Below are positions 1 through 10,659 of a stretch of DNA of 64,000 nt, piece after piece. Below the pieces are notes generated by a model, which ran no database searches, was not told where the DNA came from, and saw only the letters and a program-made list of their open reading frames with translations. The stretch is taken from NCBI RefSeq assembly GCF_020184175.1, contig NC_065530.1, positions 34,015,260 to 34,079,259 on the forward strand, read 5' to 3'. Each line of letters begins with the position of its first letter. The first letter of the stretch is position 1. Position numbers and translations under genes: made by a program. The DNA is from Aphis gossypii. Taxonomy: Eukaryota > Arthropoda > Insecta > Hemiptera > Aphididae.

Positions 1-299
1 AGCAACTAAGTCAAGAAAGCGTCAAATATAAATATTATTAATTAATAAGTATTATGGATGAAATAAAAATGCATTAATTATTTGTTTATTAATTATTTTG
101 ATCATTTTTTTATTTAATAAAATATATTAAGAATAATTTTTTTTCTGTCGTCATAATAAAATGTATTTTTTTTGCCCTTCTGGTCTAGTATCTTACTTAA
201 CAAAAATGTAAGACTTATTTTTTTAGGTTGACTTAAATAAAATTATAATTTAATTCATTACATATACATTTTTGTATAACCATAAAATTAGTAAATTAA

Positions 300-403
300 T
301 TAGGAGGGGGCACTCAACTCTTATTGAATAAATCATGTTCCAAGGAGTAGGGGCGTTTGTGTTTTATTAGCCTAGAGGCGCCTTTTAAGTAAATCCGGCC
401 CTG
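300..403. mobile_element. Right end of a hAT-like non-autonomous element
   Basis: The stretch ends in aaatccggccctg, the reverse complement of the cagggccggatttt that begins at 925. A CAGGG-type terminus is typical of hAT transposons. A (TA)n run follows directly, so the target duplication cannot be read. The inner start of the element is not resolved. Only the terminal inverted repeat is secure. Confidence 0.5.
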
Positions 404-424
404 TATATATATATATATATATAT
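404..424. repeat. (TA)n microsatellite
   Basis: Uninterrupted alternating TA, directly between the hAT terminus and the start of the duplicated CHCH unit. The second CHCH copy is also preceded by a (TA)n run (about 3660-3678), so the run probably belongs to the duplicated unit. Confidence 0.9.
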
Positions 425-924
425 GGCTGAAATAAAACTGTTATCAATCGTTGCTATTAATAATAAATAAACGACTATTTTTATTATAAAAAATTATTTT
501 TTCGTGTTAGTAACAATGTTATTAATATTTTAGGCAATCATATTCAAAAAAGATGGACGCGGATTCCTTAAAACCCAAAGACGTAGTGAAAATTATTGTT
601 GAGGAAACCGTCAAGATTTTAGCTGTATGTATAATAATTTAAAAATTTATAAATAATATATTATTTATAATAATAATTTACTTATTATTAGGAAAAAGTT
701 GCATCAAAATATGAAGGTAACAACAAGTGCGAACAAGAAATTATTAAATTTATCAAATGTGCTGAAAAACACAATAATAATCTAAACAAATGTTTAAGAG
801 AATTTAAAAAATTAAAACATTGTTATAAAGAATAATACCTTATTAAGCTAATAACCGTAATGACTATTTATAATAGTTAACTGTGGGATTTACATTAATT
901 GTTATTTTTATTTTCAGATTTATA
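425..924 (+). repeat. Duplicated CHCH unit A (matches 3679-4183)
   Basis: The leader (from 425), the 67-bp intron, exon 2 and the 3' segment ending in ttttcagatttata match unit B at 3679-4183. I count one difference in exon 2 and only one or two in the leader; the intron looks identical. Exon 1 is the exception. The unit ends at 924, exactly where the hAT terminus cagggccgg begins; unit B continues with gcatgaa instead. Confidence 0.85.
553..835 (+). CDS. Twin-CX9C (CHCH) small protein, copy A
   Basis: Two exons, 553-624 and 692-835, joined by a 67-bp GT..AG intron give 71 aa. Exon 2 carries two CX9C motifs (C-EQEIIKFIK-C and C-LREFKKLKH-C, about residues 37-47 and 58-68), the coiled-coil-helix-coiled-coil-helix pattern. 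That fold is normally oxidised in the mitochondrial intermembrane space, and the spacing resembles the C-terminal part of CHCHD2/CHCHD10. Those proteins are longer, so the assignment to that subfamily is inference. A splice-acceptor-like ttttag at about 532 precedes the ATG, so an upstream non-coding exon may exist, but I see none. Exon 1 differs strongly from copy B although everything around it is nearly identical. Whether it is expressed is unknown. Confidence 0.6.
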
Positions 925-1462
925 CAGGGCCGGATTTTATTTAGAAAAATATTTACTCAATTTCAAAGTAATGGTATTCAAACTATTTTATTTAAAACGA
1001 ACTATTGGTTATGTAAATATGTGAAATTATAACTTATGATGGCAAAGAAAAAAATACATTATTTACTGTAGGTAGCTCTTTAAGACTGAAATAGTTTAGA
1101 CAAATAGACATTTTACTATCAGTTCCATCAACTCAAGTCAGTGTTGAACGTCTATAATTCTCAGGCCTTAAATTCATTTTGTCACCGTATAGAAGTAATA
1201 TAAATTCCTAAAACCTAGAAGACCAATTGTTAGTACGTAGTACGTACAAACAGATTGTTCGATAAAGTTGAAAATGAATATAATATGAAAAAAAGGTAAA
1301 AATATTTGTAGTACCTATAATATGAATTTAATGTTATATTTTTATTTTTATTAATGTTTTAGTACTGAGAAACATGAATCTCCAAACATTAAAGAAGATA
1401 TTATAGAAGATGACCATAATACAATTGATTCAATGTCAGGTTTAAAACGTAAAAGAAAGTAA
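925..1462 (+). pseudogene. hAT transposase relic, C-terminal (dimerisation) part
   Basis: The segment opens with the hAT-like terminus cagggccggatttt at 925. At about 1111-1260 a degraded reading contains LLSVPSTQVSVERL, then after a stop or frame slip FSGLKFILSPYRSN and LEDQLLVR. This is the pattern of the hAT C-terminal dimerisation (hATC) domain. A plausible GT..AG intron (about 1296-1363) leads to a last exon coding TEKHESPNIKEDIIEDDHN and a basic tail ending in a stop at 1462. Several in-frame stops show it is dead. The upstream catalytic part is absent, so this is a truncated or internally deleted copy. Confidence 0.65.
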
Positions 1463-2150
1463 TTAAGTTCATGTAATATATATTATTAAATTAGTTTTAT
1501 TTACTGTCAATAAAAATAATGGATTTAAATATTCAAAACCTAAACTATCTACTTTATTTTAAAATGTATATAAATCCTAACAACATTTGATCTTGAATAA
1601 ATGAACAAGTATTTTACCAGTATTTGTTAATTGTGCCAATTGAATAATTTTGTTAAAATGCAACTATAAATTATTATCAACTGTAAGTGTAAAGTGTGTA
1701 CTTATATTTAATAATGAAACAGGTTCTCATGGGGTTTCAATATAAACTTTCTCAGTAGTTTGTACCTAAATGAATGTAACATACTGTATACACTAAACAG
1801 TAGTATACCTATATTCATGTATTATTGTATTAACAATTTTAGTTTGAAAACATAATGTACCTATGTACCGGTTAAAAACCGGTTGGAACCGAAACCTTTA
1901 AAAAAATTCATAAAATTCCGAAATTTAACCTAAACCCCTAAAAAAATATTTTTAAGACCCGAACCCTTACCTAAACCATTAACACCATTAAGGTCTCAGT
2001 CCCTGTTACAAACTGATTCACGAGCCACGACAATACGACACAGTAATCAACTGGCGTGATCGGACAATATAAGTTTAATCAGTATACTATAATAATAACT
2101 ATAATCAAAATGTCATAAAATATACTTATGGAAAAAATATAACAATATAA
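1463..2150. other. A+T-rich interval, no gene seen
   Basis: I see no coding signal. A stretch at about 1870-2000 with repeated aaccg/aaccc words (cggttaaaaaccggttggaaccg) looks like transposon debris, but its family is not clear. Confidence 0.5.
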
Positions 2151-2715
2151 AACGACCGGCGTGAATAATAATAATAATAATTCGATATATCGGCGATATC
2201 AATTCAACGACCGGCACAATTTCGTTATTTGCACAACTGATGTAACTCAGCACCGCGACCGACTCGACTAATTAGTTATAATATAGATATATCGACGATA
2301 TCAAGAATAGCAGCCGGCGCGTGTACGTACTATCTCACGACACTTGGGATATATCGAAGATATCCAGATAGCGACCAGCGTGATTACCTACATACAAATT
2401 ATTAAAGTATATAATAAGAGCTGATTGCAACACTGACCGGTGCAGTTAACTAAAACATATAATAAATAATATCAGCTATCCAATTTATAGGCGCGCATTA
2501 CACAGCAGTAAGTACCTACATACAAAAAAATTGGGCTCTAAATAGTATATTCACCAACGGGAAGACCGGTCAACAAATACACCTGAATACTAAATTGGCA
2601 ACCTCTGGTGAACCTCCAAGCACCGTACTCGATACCCAAAATATCAGGGCACAACAAATATATAACTCCCAAAACACACCGCTACCGAACCCCCCCAGTG
2701 AGGTCGGATAACCAC
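2150..2715 (-). repeat. Leader region of a minus-strand LTR element with degenerate repeats
   Basis: Downstream (minus strand) of the primer-binding site the sequence carries three copies of a gatatatcgNNgatatc-like word (about 2192, 2287 and 2347), alternating with cgaccggcgtg-like words (about 2154, 2210, 2311, 2371, 2436). The spacing is about 55-95 bp, so this is a worn tandem array. No intact gag frame is visible, and the element appears truncated toward lower coordinates. Confidence 0.45.
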
Positions 2716-2727
2716 GCTCTGCTACCA
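2716..2727 (-). other. Primer-binding site for initiator tRNA-Met
   Basis: On the minus strand the sequence next to the LTR reads TGGTAGCAGAGC. This is complementary to the 3' end of animal initiator tRNA-Met, whose acceptor stem starts AGCAGAG. It lies three bases inside the LTR border, the usual place for a retrotransposon primer site. Confidence 0.65.
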
Positions 2728-2730
2728 AAA

Positions 2731-3589
2731 TGTTTGCGCCGAAGCCGCTCCTACGAATAAAGCGGTTGGCGGCAACAACTCGCGGGGTGATGGGAAAAGG
2801 AAGGAGACCCAAGATATTACAATAATAATAATAATAAATGAAATATAATATTTCACTATAATAACAAATACATACAATAGTACAATCAGAGGCGCCCCAG
2901 TAAGATAATAATATACAAAAAAAAACAATACGTATATATATATATATATATATATATGCTTAATAAATAAATTACAGCATCACCGTAGTGAATATAATAT
3001 TCAGTAGATAATATACAACATAAAAAAATAACGTTACTGGCCTGGGAGCTGCACACGTTGGTGGTGTTCCATCCACTCAGATTTTGCAGACGATGAATGG
3101 CGGCACACGGGACACGTATTGATGTCCACCACGAAACTTGACAATAACGGCGCCAAGGGATAACACACACTATCCACGTCCGGCGGAGATTGTGATGGGC
3201 GCAACAATGCCGCAAACATAGTGGATATAGCCAAAGGCTTAAAACGCGGCAATAAAAGGCCGAGCAAACCACGATGTTTTGTCACCTAGCGGGCGGCACG
3301 AGACGGACACCTATCCGGCTCGACCGTAGAACAAAAGACGTACAACACCCACAGTCACGGCAAACTCTACCGTAACGGGCGAACACAGCGCAAGGCGGTG
3401 AGCGGACGCGACGATGCGTCAAGCTCGATCGCCTGGAGAAGACACAGTTTTTTGGCCCGCGACAGATAGCCGACGGCCAGCAATCCAGTGATGGATGGCA
3501 GAAGGGGGAGGGGGGAAAGCAATTTTATCGCGGAGCTTCCCCGTCCGACACGGCGCTGCGATAAGATACGTCGCGTCCGTGCTCGAACA
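2731..3589 (-). mobile_element. LTR of a retrotransposon
   Basis: The segment begins TGTTTG and ends GAACA on the + strand, so the minus-strand LTR starts TGTT and ends AACA, with the conventional TG..CA ends. The primer site abuts it. It is GC-richer than its surroundings at 3030-3590 and contains short open frames that I read as LTR content, not genes. It holds a (TA)n run at about 2934-2957 and an AAT repeat at 2821-2838. No second LTR is seen, so only one LTR plus part of the leader is present. The superfamily cannot be told without pol. Confidence 0.6.
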
Positions 3590-3678
3590 CTAGGTTTATT
3601 TAAAGTATATATTTTAACATATTATTTAATAGTTTGATACTATAATATATCAATAATATATTATATATATATATATAT

Positions 3679-4183
3679 GGCTGAAATAAAACTGTTATCA
3701 ATCGTTGCTATTAATAATAAATAAACGACTATTTTTATTATAAAAAATTATTTTTTCGTGTTAATAACAATGTTATTAATATTTTAGGCAATCATATTAA
3801 AAAAATATGGAAACTACTGATACAGGACGACCACTGGCTAAGGATATTGTTAAAATCATCGTGGCCGAGACCACAAAAGTATTAGTTGTATGTATAATAA
3901 TTTAAAAATTTATAAATAATATATTATTTATAATAATAATTTACTTATTATTAGGAAAAAGTTGCATCAAAATATGAAGGTAACAACAAGTGCGAACAAG
4001 AAATTATTAAATTTATCAAATGTGCTGAAAAACACAATAATAATCTAAACAAATGTTTAAGAGAATTTAAAAAATTAAAACATTGTTTTAAAGAATAAGG
4101 TATAAGCTAATAACCGTAATGACTATTTATAATAGTTAACTGTGGGATTTACATTAATTGTTATTTTTATTTTCAGATTTATA
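3679..4183 (+). repeat. Duplicated CHCH unit B
   Basis: This is the partner of 425-924. The two units are about 3.25 kb apart in the same orientation, with a hAT relic and an LTR between them. Unit B runs on past the end of unit A into gcatgaa, showing that unit A was cut by the hAT terminus. Confidence 0.85.
3807..4098 (+). CDS. Twin-CX9C (CHCH) small protein, copy B
   Basis: Exons 3807-3887 and 3955-4098 with a 67-bp intron give 74 aa. The intron is identical to that of copy A as I read it. Exon 2 differs from copy A by one base (Tyr to Phe next to the last Cys), so both CX9C motifs are kept. Exon 1 encodes 27 residues against 24. Over the 16 alignable residues, 11 amino acids are the same, yet 8 of those use a different synonymous codon. 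Frame and splice sites are intact. Function is inferred from the CHCH motif only: oxidative folding and the mitochondrial intermembrane space. Confidence 0.6.
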
Positions 4184-4184
4184 G

Positions 4185-5520
4185 CATGAAATTAGTAGTA
4201 CCCATTAATGTCATATAAATACATCAAAAATGTTGTACAGTTATTTTAGTTTAATATTTAAAGTTAAAGAAGTAAATGTTTGTTTTATATTAAAATTCTG
4301 CAGATTAGGCACGCTCTCACTGCTTGCCCCCCCCCCCCTTCACCGGCGTTACTTGACTGGAGGATTTTTCCGTTTCGCAACAACCGCATTGAATCTGCGT
4401 TAGAATCCAAATTCACAATATTCATCATATAACTACAACGATACGAGTTGATTTCTTTTCGGAATAAAATTTAGATTTGATGATCACGCACAATACAATA
4501 AAATAAAAAGAATCTCACTTCTGAATTTGTAGGGCGATATAGGTTATAATAATTTACTTAATTAATCACAGTAAAATACAAATTATATTAATAGTCAATA
4601 AACAAATAATAACACTGCTCGCCGACGCGAAACATAAAATACAAAATATAATAATTATTAAAAGCACAAGTAATAATTTAACTCGACGATGCAACCGCAA
4701 CGGACGCCGGAGAAAAACTGACTATTCGTCGTCCGTTGATCGTGAAACGACAATCGATGGACGACGAATATTATAACATAGATGATAGATTATAATATAT
4801 TTATTACTACAAAGCTAATAACCATAATGACTATTTATAATAGTTAACTGTGGGATTTACATTAATTGGTTTTTTTATTTTCAGATTTATAGCATGAACA
4901 TAATATATATATATATATTGATGTTAAGAAAAAAAATGTAGTTATAAGCTAAAATTGTTCATATAAATATTTCTTTCCTTTGTTTTTTATACTTTAATCT
5001 ATTATATACATTTTAATTATAAAAATTTTTTATTATATTTATTATTTTTATATTATTGATATAATATAATAGTTACGCAGTTATGATAGGTAATTATATA
5101 GTACTAGTTGTCACCCGCATACTCCGCCTACGCGCGGATAGTTTTTTGCTACTCGAGTCTCAATATTAAGTTTGTCAGCCGTAGTTAGAATGCAGTGATT
5201 TAAACTTCAAACCCCGCAGGAGCATTTAAAGCACGGAAACGATGTCAAATCTCATAGACTTTATTTCTACTATATTTTTATTAAATCGCGTGTAATAAAA
5301 ATTATTAATACTAACAATTTTTAGTTTTCATATTATTTTTTATAATTATGAACTTTCTGTATCATATTCTTATTTTATTTTATTATCTGCATTTTTATAA
5401 TTGATTCTGAGATTTATTAAGTTATTATAAATAAGAGTGTTTCATTATACTAGAATCGAGTTTATAATTATCAATTTTATCGTTAAAATTTGATTTTGAA
5501 ATATCAATAAAAATAATTTT
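4185..5520. other. A+T-rich interval with transposon debris
   Basis: It contains a C13 homopolymer at about 4326, the 3'-only CHCH copy, and a gtcacccgcatactccgcc stretch at about 5110 that looks like a repeat terminus. No gene is recognised. Confidence 0.4.
4814..4898 (+). repeat. Third, 3'-only copy of the CHCH unit
   Basis: This segment repeats gctaataacc...tttcagatttatagcatgaa from the 3' part of unit B with a few substitutions. No coding part is present. It shows that this end region was copied separately or that a third unit lost its 5' part. Confidence 0.8.
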
Positions 5521-5559
5521 TTATACATTTTTCATGATAAATATAACACATAGGTTTTT

Positions 5560-6030
5560 AATATTAAAAACAGTAAAAAATGAAATTAAAACACCAGTTT
5601 GAGAGTTTTTGAATATTTCATTTTCTTCTTGAATAACTTTTCCATCATCGGATATACAAATTCCACCACCTCTACCATCAGATTTTATTTCATTTAAGCG
5701 TTGTGTTCGAGTCTGTTTATATCCATACACCAGCCATTGCATTATCAGATATTTCATTTTGTTCCAATACTCCTAATCCACAATTTTCGACTAAAACTCT
5801 GCCATTTTTATCATCCTAGATTTTATTACTTTTGATTATTGGATTACTACTAGTTATTATTTGAACACCAGGATATGATAAGTGATTAAAAATATCATTG
5901 TCTATTCATTTCCATTATCATAGTAATATTATACACCCACTTGTTTACCAGAGTGTATTCAGTTGTGGTGCAAAACCGGAGTACTACAACTACTAGTGAT
6001 CCACACACTGTTTGTACTTTTACAATGTAC
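5560..6030 (-). pseudogene. FBXO11-like pseudogene, copy 1
   Basis: On the minus strand three broken frames carry right-handed beta-helix repeats of the FBXO11 type: STPVL then IHSGKQVGVYYYDNG, NAMAGV-like pieces, and GGGICISDDGKVIQEENEIF with KNSQTGVLIS. FBXO11 is the substrate receptor of an SCF ubiquitin ligase, and these are from its carbohydrate-binding/sugar-hydrolase (CASH) repeats. Frameshifts and stops break it. No intron is seen within the homologous stretch, so it may derive from a retrocopy. It matches the second copy at 27.9-28.8 kb, on the opposite strand. Confidence 0.65.
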
Positions 6031-7047
6031 GGTTTGGTAAAAACATTAAGATTAATAAAAAAATGCAGTTTGAAAAATCACAAAATTTAAAAGTATTATA
6101 ATTATGAGATATTTATAATAACTACTTTTAAAACATTAACAATATTAATTATTGTTGATTCAAGTTAATATTTTAACCTTCCACCCTTTCCTACAGATTA
6201 TAACTTCATTTAATGTAAATGATACTACAAAATTGAATTCATTAATCGTTTGCTATTCTTCTAAAATACTTCTCAATTTGAAAATTCTAATTAATAATTA
6301 TACAAGAGTTTAGTTCACTAATAATATTAACGCCTGAACACAGTGAAATAGAAAAAAATATTTACACCATAAAAGAAGCTACCTAACTTTTCATATTAGT
6401 AAAAACATGTTTGTAATTCATTTACTATGACGTGTTTGATTAGATTATAAAAATATATATATATACATAAACGTAATATTGCATGACTATAATAGTATAA
6501 TATATTATCAGTACATAATTAGAATTATAAACTAAATGGTTGATAAATACAACTGGGATGAAGTATTTCAAATTATAGTTGAAATTGTAATTTGTTCAAA
6601 AACTAAATAGGAACATCACCGTGTCATGTAAGTATAATTTTAATGCATAGTACCTAAATTAAATTATAAGTTCTAAATGTTTCCTAACAAACAATTTATT
6701 CAACTCTAGGAGGTTAAATAATAACAAAAAATAATACTAATATTCATACATTAGTATATAATATGAGTTCCATATTGTTCAAAATAAATAATATATTATT
6801 GGTTGTATATTTTTGTTAAATTTTTTAATAATTATCCACATATTCTTTGTGAAAGGTTCATTCATGAATAAAAAAAATAATTTACAATTTTATAATATAA
6901 ATAATATATGGTCAAGTGGGTCAGCTTGTATAAAAAATAGGTAATTCAAATGTTAAAAAATCAACACAACCTCTAAATTTTACAAAATAAATATTAATAT
7001 ATAAAAATACAATGTTGGTTATTGGTGTTGAAAAGTTATTAATTTTG
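6031..7047. other. A+T-rich interval, no gene seen
   Basis: Very A+T-rich with short (TA)n runs. It probably includes the 3' flank of the P-element-like transposon, but I could not find its terminal repeat. Confidence 0.4.
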
Positions 7048-10000
7048 TTAAGTGTGATCGGGGATTCTAGTTTTTGGTTTTATTAACTCATTATTGTAAT
7101 GATGTAGTCGAATGGTTAAATAATGTTTTGATATTATTTTAATTAATTGCAATAAATGATTGTTGATTGGAGACTGAGTATAAATGTGGTCGGACAAACT
7201 TTTAAAATATTCATTTATATTGATATTCGACATCACTTTTACAACTAAAAAGTCAATTGGATTTTTGTGAGAATTCAATGTACTATGAATCCTTGACATG
7301 AATACTTTTTCTGCTATTTCACATAATTTTATAACATCTTCTGACGGCTTAGTTAGACCTCCTCTATTTTTTATATCTATTAATGTATAAGTTTTACTAT
7401 CATTTTTATTAATTACTACTTCTTTGCATTCCATACAGTTAAAAAACTTCATAATTTTTTTTGATACAAATCCAGCGATATGTTCAATCACACTGTGTTT
7501 ATAGTCTAACCCTGGGGAATAGTCAAGTATGTCATATTCAACTCCAATATTTTCTTCTTCCTCTACACACAGAACATCTAAAAAATTATCTGGTTTTTTT
7601 TTTAGGACACTTGATACATACAGAATATTAGTTGAATCTTGTGGTATACAATTTGCTTCCTTTGAAACAGATAAATTAGTGTGTATCAACAGTTTTTTGT
7701 ATGCCGCTTCAAATTGTGCTGCTGAAGGGTTGTTATTAAAACCACCTTTGGGCCTAATTGCTGAGAATAACATTTCAATGTGGTCCTGTGACATCTTATA
7801 AGTAAGAATAAAATCAAGTTGTTTAGTCTGAATTATATCATAAAATAAATTTCTAGTGCTTTTTAAACAAACTATAAGACCTCTAAATCCAGTTTTTCTT
7901 CTTGAATCAATAACTGGAGTGTTATTGAAATCTTTTAAAGATTCTATGTATTTAATAGCATCATTAATAAATTCATTAATCTCATTTTCTTGTTCAATAT
8001 ATACAGGTCTTTTATATTTGACTTTCCCAAGAAAATTTCTGGTATTTAAAAAATCGAAAATATTATTCATATATTTACAAAATTCTATTGTTGGCCCACT
8101 ATTTTCAAAACCAGGATACTTTTTTCCTTCACAGAATGTTAGTGCATCAGCTACACTTGCGCTAAAAGTATGTGCGGCCAAGCTCACCCTCATCTTCTCT
8201 TTGTGGTTCATCAGTGGCATATTTACGGGGGGGGGATATGGGGGATAGATCCCCCTCCCCCCCTTGGTATTTTTTTTACTAGTAAGTTTAATAACATTGG
8301 TAAGTGTACCCCCCACCACCGTCAAGGAAATTATGTTTTCCAACTTATATCCCCCCCCTGGACAAAATCCTAAATACGCCGCTGTGGTTCATAACATGTC
8401 TTCGTCTTATTTTGGTTGCCAAATGTAAGCCACCATTCTCTTGAAGATCAACTAAATTTATGAACAATTTCCAATTTATTAAACCATTGCTTTGATTTTT
8501 CAGAACACGCCAGTCTCCTAAAGTGTTCCGGACTAATTTAAGCATATGAGCAGCATCTAAATAAATATGAACATTTTCTAGCGTTGAAGGGTGTTGAAAT
8601 GTTGGTTCTAAGTTACTACTTAAATCTACGCCTAAGTATTTTGCCATGGATATATTTGATGCTGCTCCATCAAATGTCAGGGTTTTTATAATGACTCCAA
8701 CATCATTTAAATTTTGTAGGCATGTTGTTACTAAATTTGCTTTTTCTTGGGCAGTTAAACTATTTGTCAAAAAATATCCAACAGGAACTTTCCAATTAGA
8801 GTTTAGAGCTACTACTAAAAACACTAATGCCTCTTTAGCCATAGGTAAACTGTCAGAGTCTTCAGATCCTTGACCAAAATTTATATACCCTTGCAATCGA
8901 GAGCCATTAAAATGAACATCTTCTCTAATACACATTTCATCTATAATTAGTCCACAAATTAATTTTTAATTTTTTTCTTTCATTTTCTTAACTTTAATTT
9001 CAACCGCCTTCAAACATTCATGAGTAAAACCAGGAGTACCATCAACAGTAGTATACCACTTTCGTATGGTGCTGGGATGAGGCAAAGTTTTGTTGAATGA
9101 ATCTCTAACATAATTATAGGCTGCAGGTGAATAAAAGTGAAGAGTCACTGCAAATGTACGCGATTCTGGTGTAATTTTACTATTGGATGTCATATTAAGC
9201 TGTTTCATAACAAGTTCACTCTCAACAACAGGCAAACTCTCCTATTACAATGAAATTAAGACAAGTAAGCTACATATAATTTAAAATAAATCATATATTT
9301 TAATTAATAAAATTCACAGGCAATAATAGAACAATTTAATAATTCACAGTCTTAATAAAAAATTAATTCAAATATAATTCACAACTGGTACACTACATTC
9401 TTCTAATGTTCAATATTTGTTATAATTGTAAACATACAATTTTGCCATTTTTCTATATTTGCTGAATAATTATTGAAATCCTAACATCCCAATCCATTAC
9501 TCCGAAACATGAAACATAAACCACACCAACATTGGCAACATTAATATTTTACATAGATTAATTATCAATTAATATTTTACTAACCTTAATAACTGAAAAG
9601 CAATTGTCAGAAATAATTTTTTTATCATTTTTTAGATGATCAATTAAATTATTTAGAGTTTTCACCTGTTTCATCAAATTTTCATTTATTTGGCGCAATG
9701 ATGTAATTGTTTTTTTTTGTTCTGTAATAACATTCTGTGATGCATGCCAGTACTTTAACCTACTATCAGGAGTTTCAATATCGTCCACAGTTTTAAAATC
9801 TCCCCAAAAAACTTTTCTTTTTCTGTGAGAAAGTAACACATACAGTTGTACTTATTGTTTCACTACCTGCCTGTTTAATGTATAAAACTGAGTATATTAT
9901 GGTTATGTGTTTACCTTTTTGAACTTGTTGGTGTAGTTATAAATGAATCGTCATTGTCAATTAAATCATTATTTTTAGGTGATTTTGAAACATCATAATA

Positions 10001-10609
10001 CGCAATACACTGATCTGATGGTTGAGCATGAGAAGTACTTGGTGTACTAAGTTTGTGATCATTTCCTTGTATATTTTCATTATATGAAAAATTATCATCA
10101 ATGACTTCAACCATATTAAGGGTAGGTGTCGACGGATCAGTACAAGGCAATAATATCAAACTATCTATAATAATGCAATGAAAAATTGAGAATTGTTATT
10201 AAAATTAATACCTAGTTTTATTAATTATTACCATTTTTTATTAAAAATAGATGGTACTGCATCTTTTTTTAATTGTACTGTATTACTTATGCTAGTAAAA
10301 GGTATATGGTAATCTTCACTTCTAAAATGAAGCTCACAAACAGAAAATGATTTAAGTATCTTAAATCTTAAGTCATGATGACTAATTGCTGCAATCCATT
10401 TTGATCGAAGATCTTCATTTTTTGGTAATCTTGATTAAAAAATGTATAATTTTTTATAAAATACTAATATTTATTATTTATAATTCATTTTATTGATATT
10501 TAATGTTTTTACATTTAAATATTTAATAAAAAAAATTAAAAATACTTGTGCATCTTAATTCCTTGTCTTGATTTGTATTACAGCCTTTTACATTGCAATA
10601 TTGCACCAT
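7048..10609 (-). pseudogene. P-element/THAP9-type transposase, disrupted
   Basis: Read on the minus strand from 10609. A THAP zinc finger is split over two segments: MVQYCNVKGC at 10546-10609, then RLPKNEDLRSKWIAAI, FSVCELHF and DAVPSIFN at about 10232-10430. A linker exon follows (9911-10159) and a coiled coil (about 9558-9810, FWGDFKTVDD then heptads). The helix-turn-helix and RNase H-like part covers 8393-9235 (YVRDSFNKTLPHPSTIRKW, LIIDEM, LTFDGAASN) and the C-terminal part 7048-8203 (MSQDHIEMLFSAIRPKGG, NPSAAQFEAAYKKLL). The order matches THAP9 and the Drosophila P transposase. Three lesions show: an in-frame TAA at 8966-8968, a MITE at 8212-8384, and a THAP junction that does not keep frame as I read it. 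Confidence 0.85.
8212..8384. mobile_element. hAT MITE inside the P-type transposase
   Basis: This 173-bp element begins cagtggcatattta and ends taaatacgccgctg, which are inverted repeats. It is flanked by the 8-bp duplication tggttcat at 8204-8211 and 8385-8392. Removing it rejoins the host reading frame exactly across Met-Asn-His. Its C-rich and G-rich interior resembles the MITE at 34336-34500, so they are probably one family. Confidence 0.95.
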
Positions 10610-10659
10610 GGTTTTTGTATAAAACAGTGCTTAAAATAACTGTTAAAATGTACAATTCA

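Noticed and set aside
2886..3285. Overlapping minus-strand frames of 83 and 128 codons with a CPVC...H-H-like pattern
   Set aside because: They lie inside the LTR (2731-3589) and overlap each other. The Cys/His pattern is too short to call a zinc finger gene.
553..4098. Idea that the CHCH pair are secreted aphid effectors of the bicycle type
   Set aside because: There is no signal peptide, and the cysteines form two CX9C pairs, not CYC motifs. The exon layout is also different.
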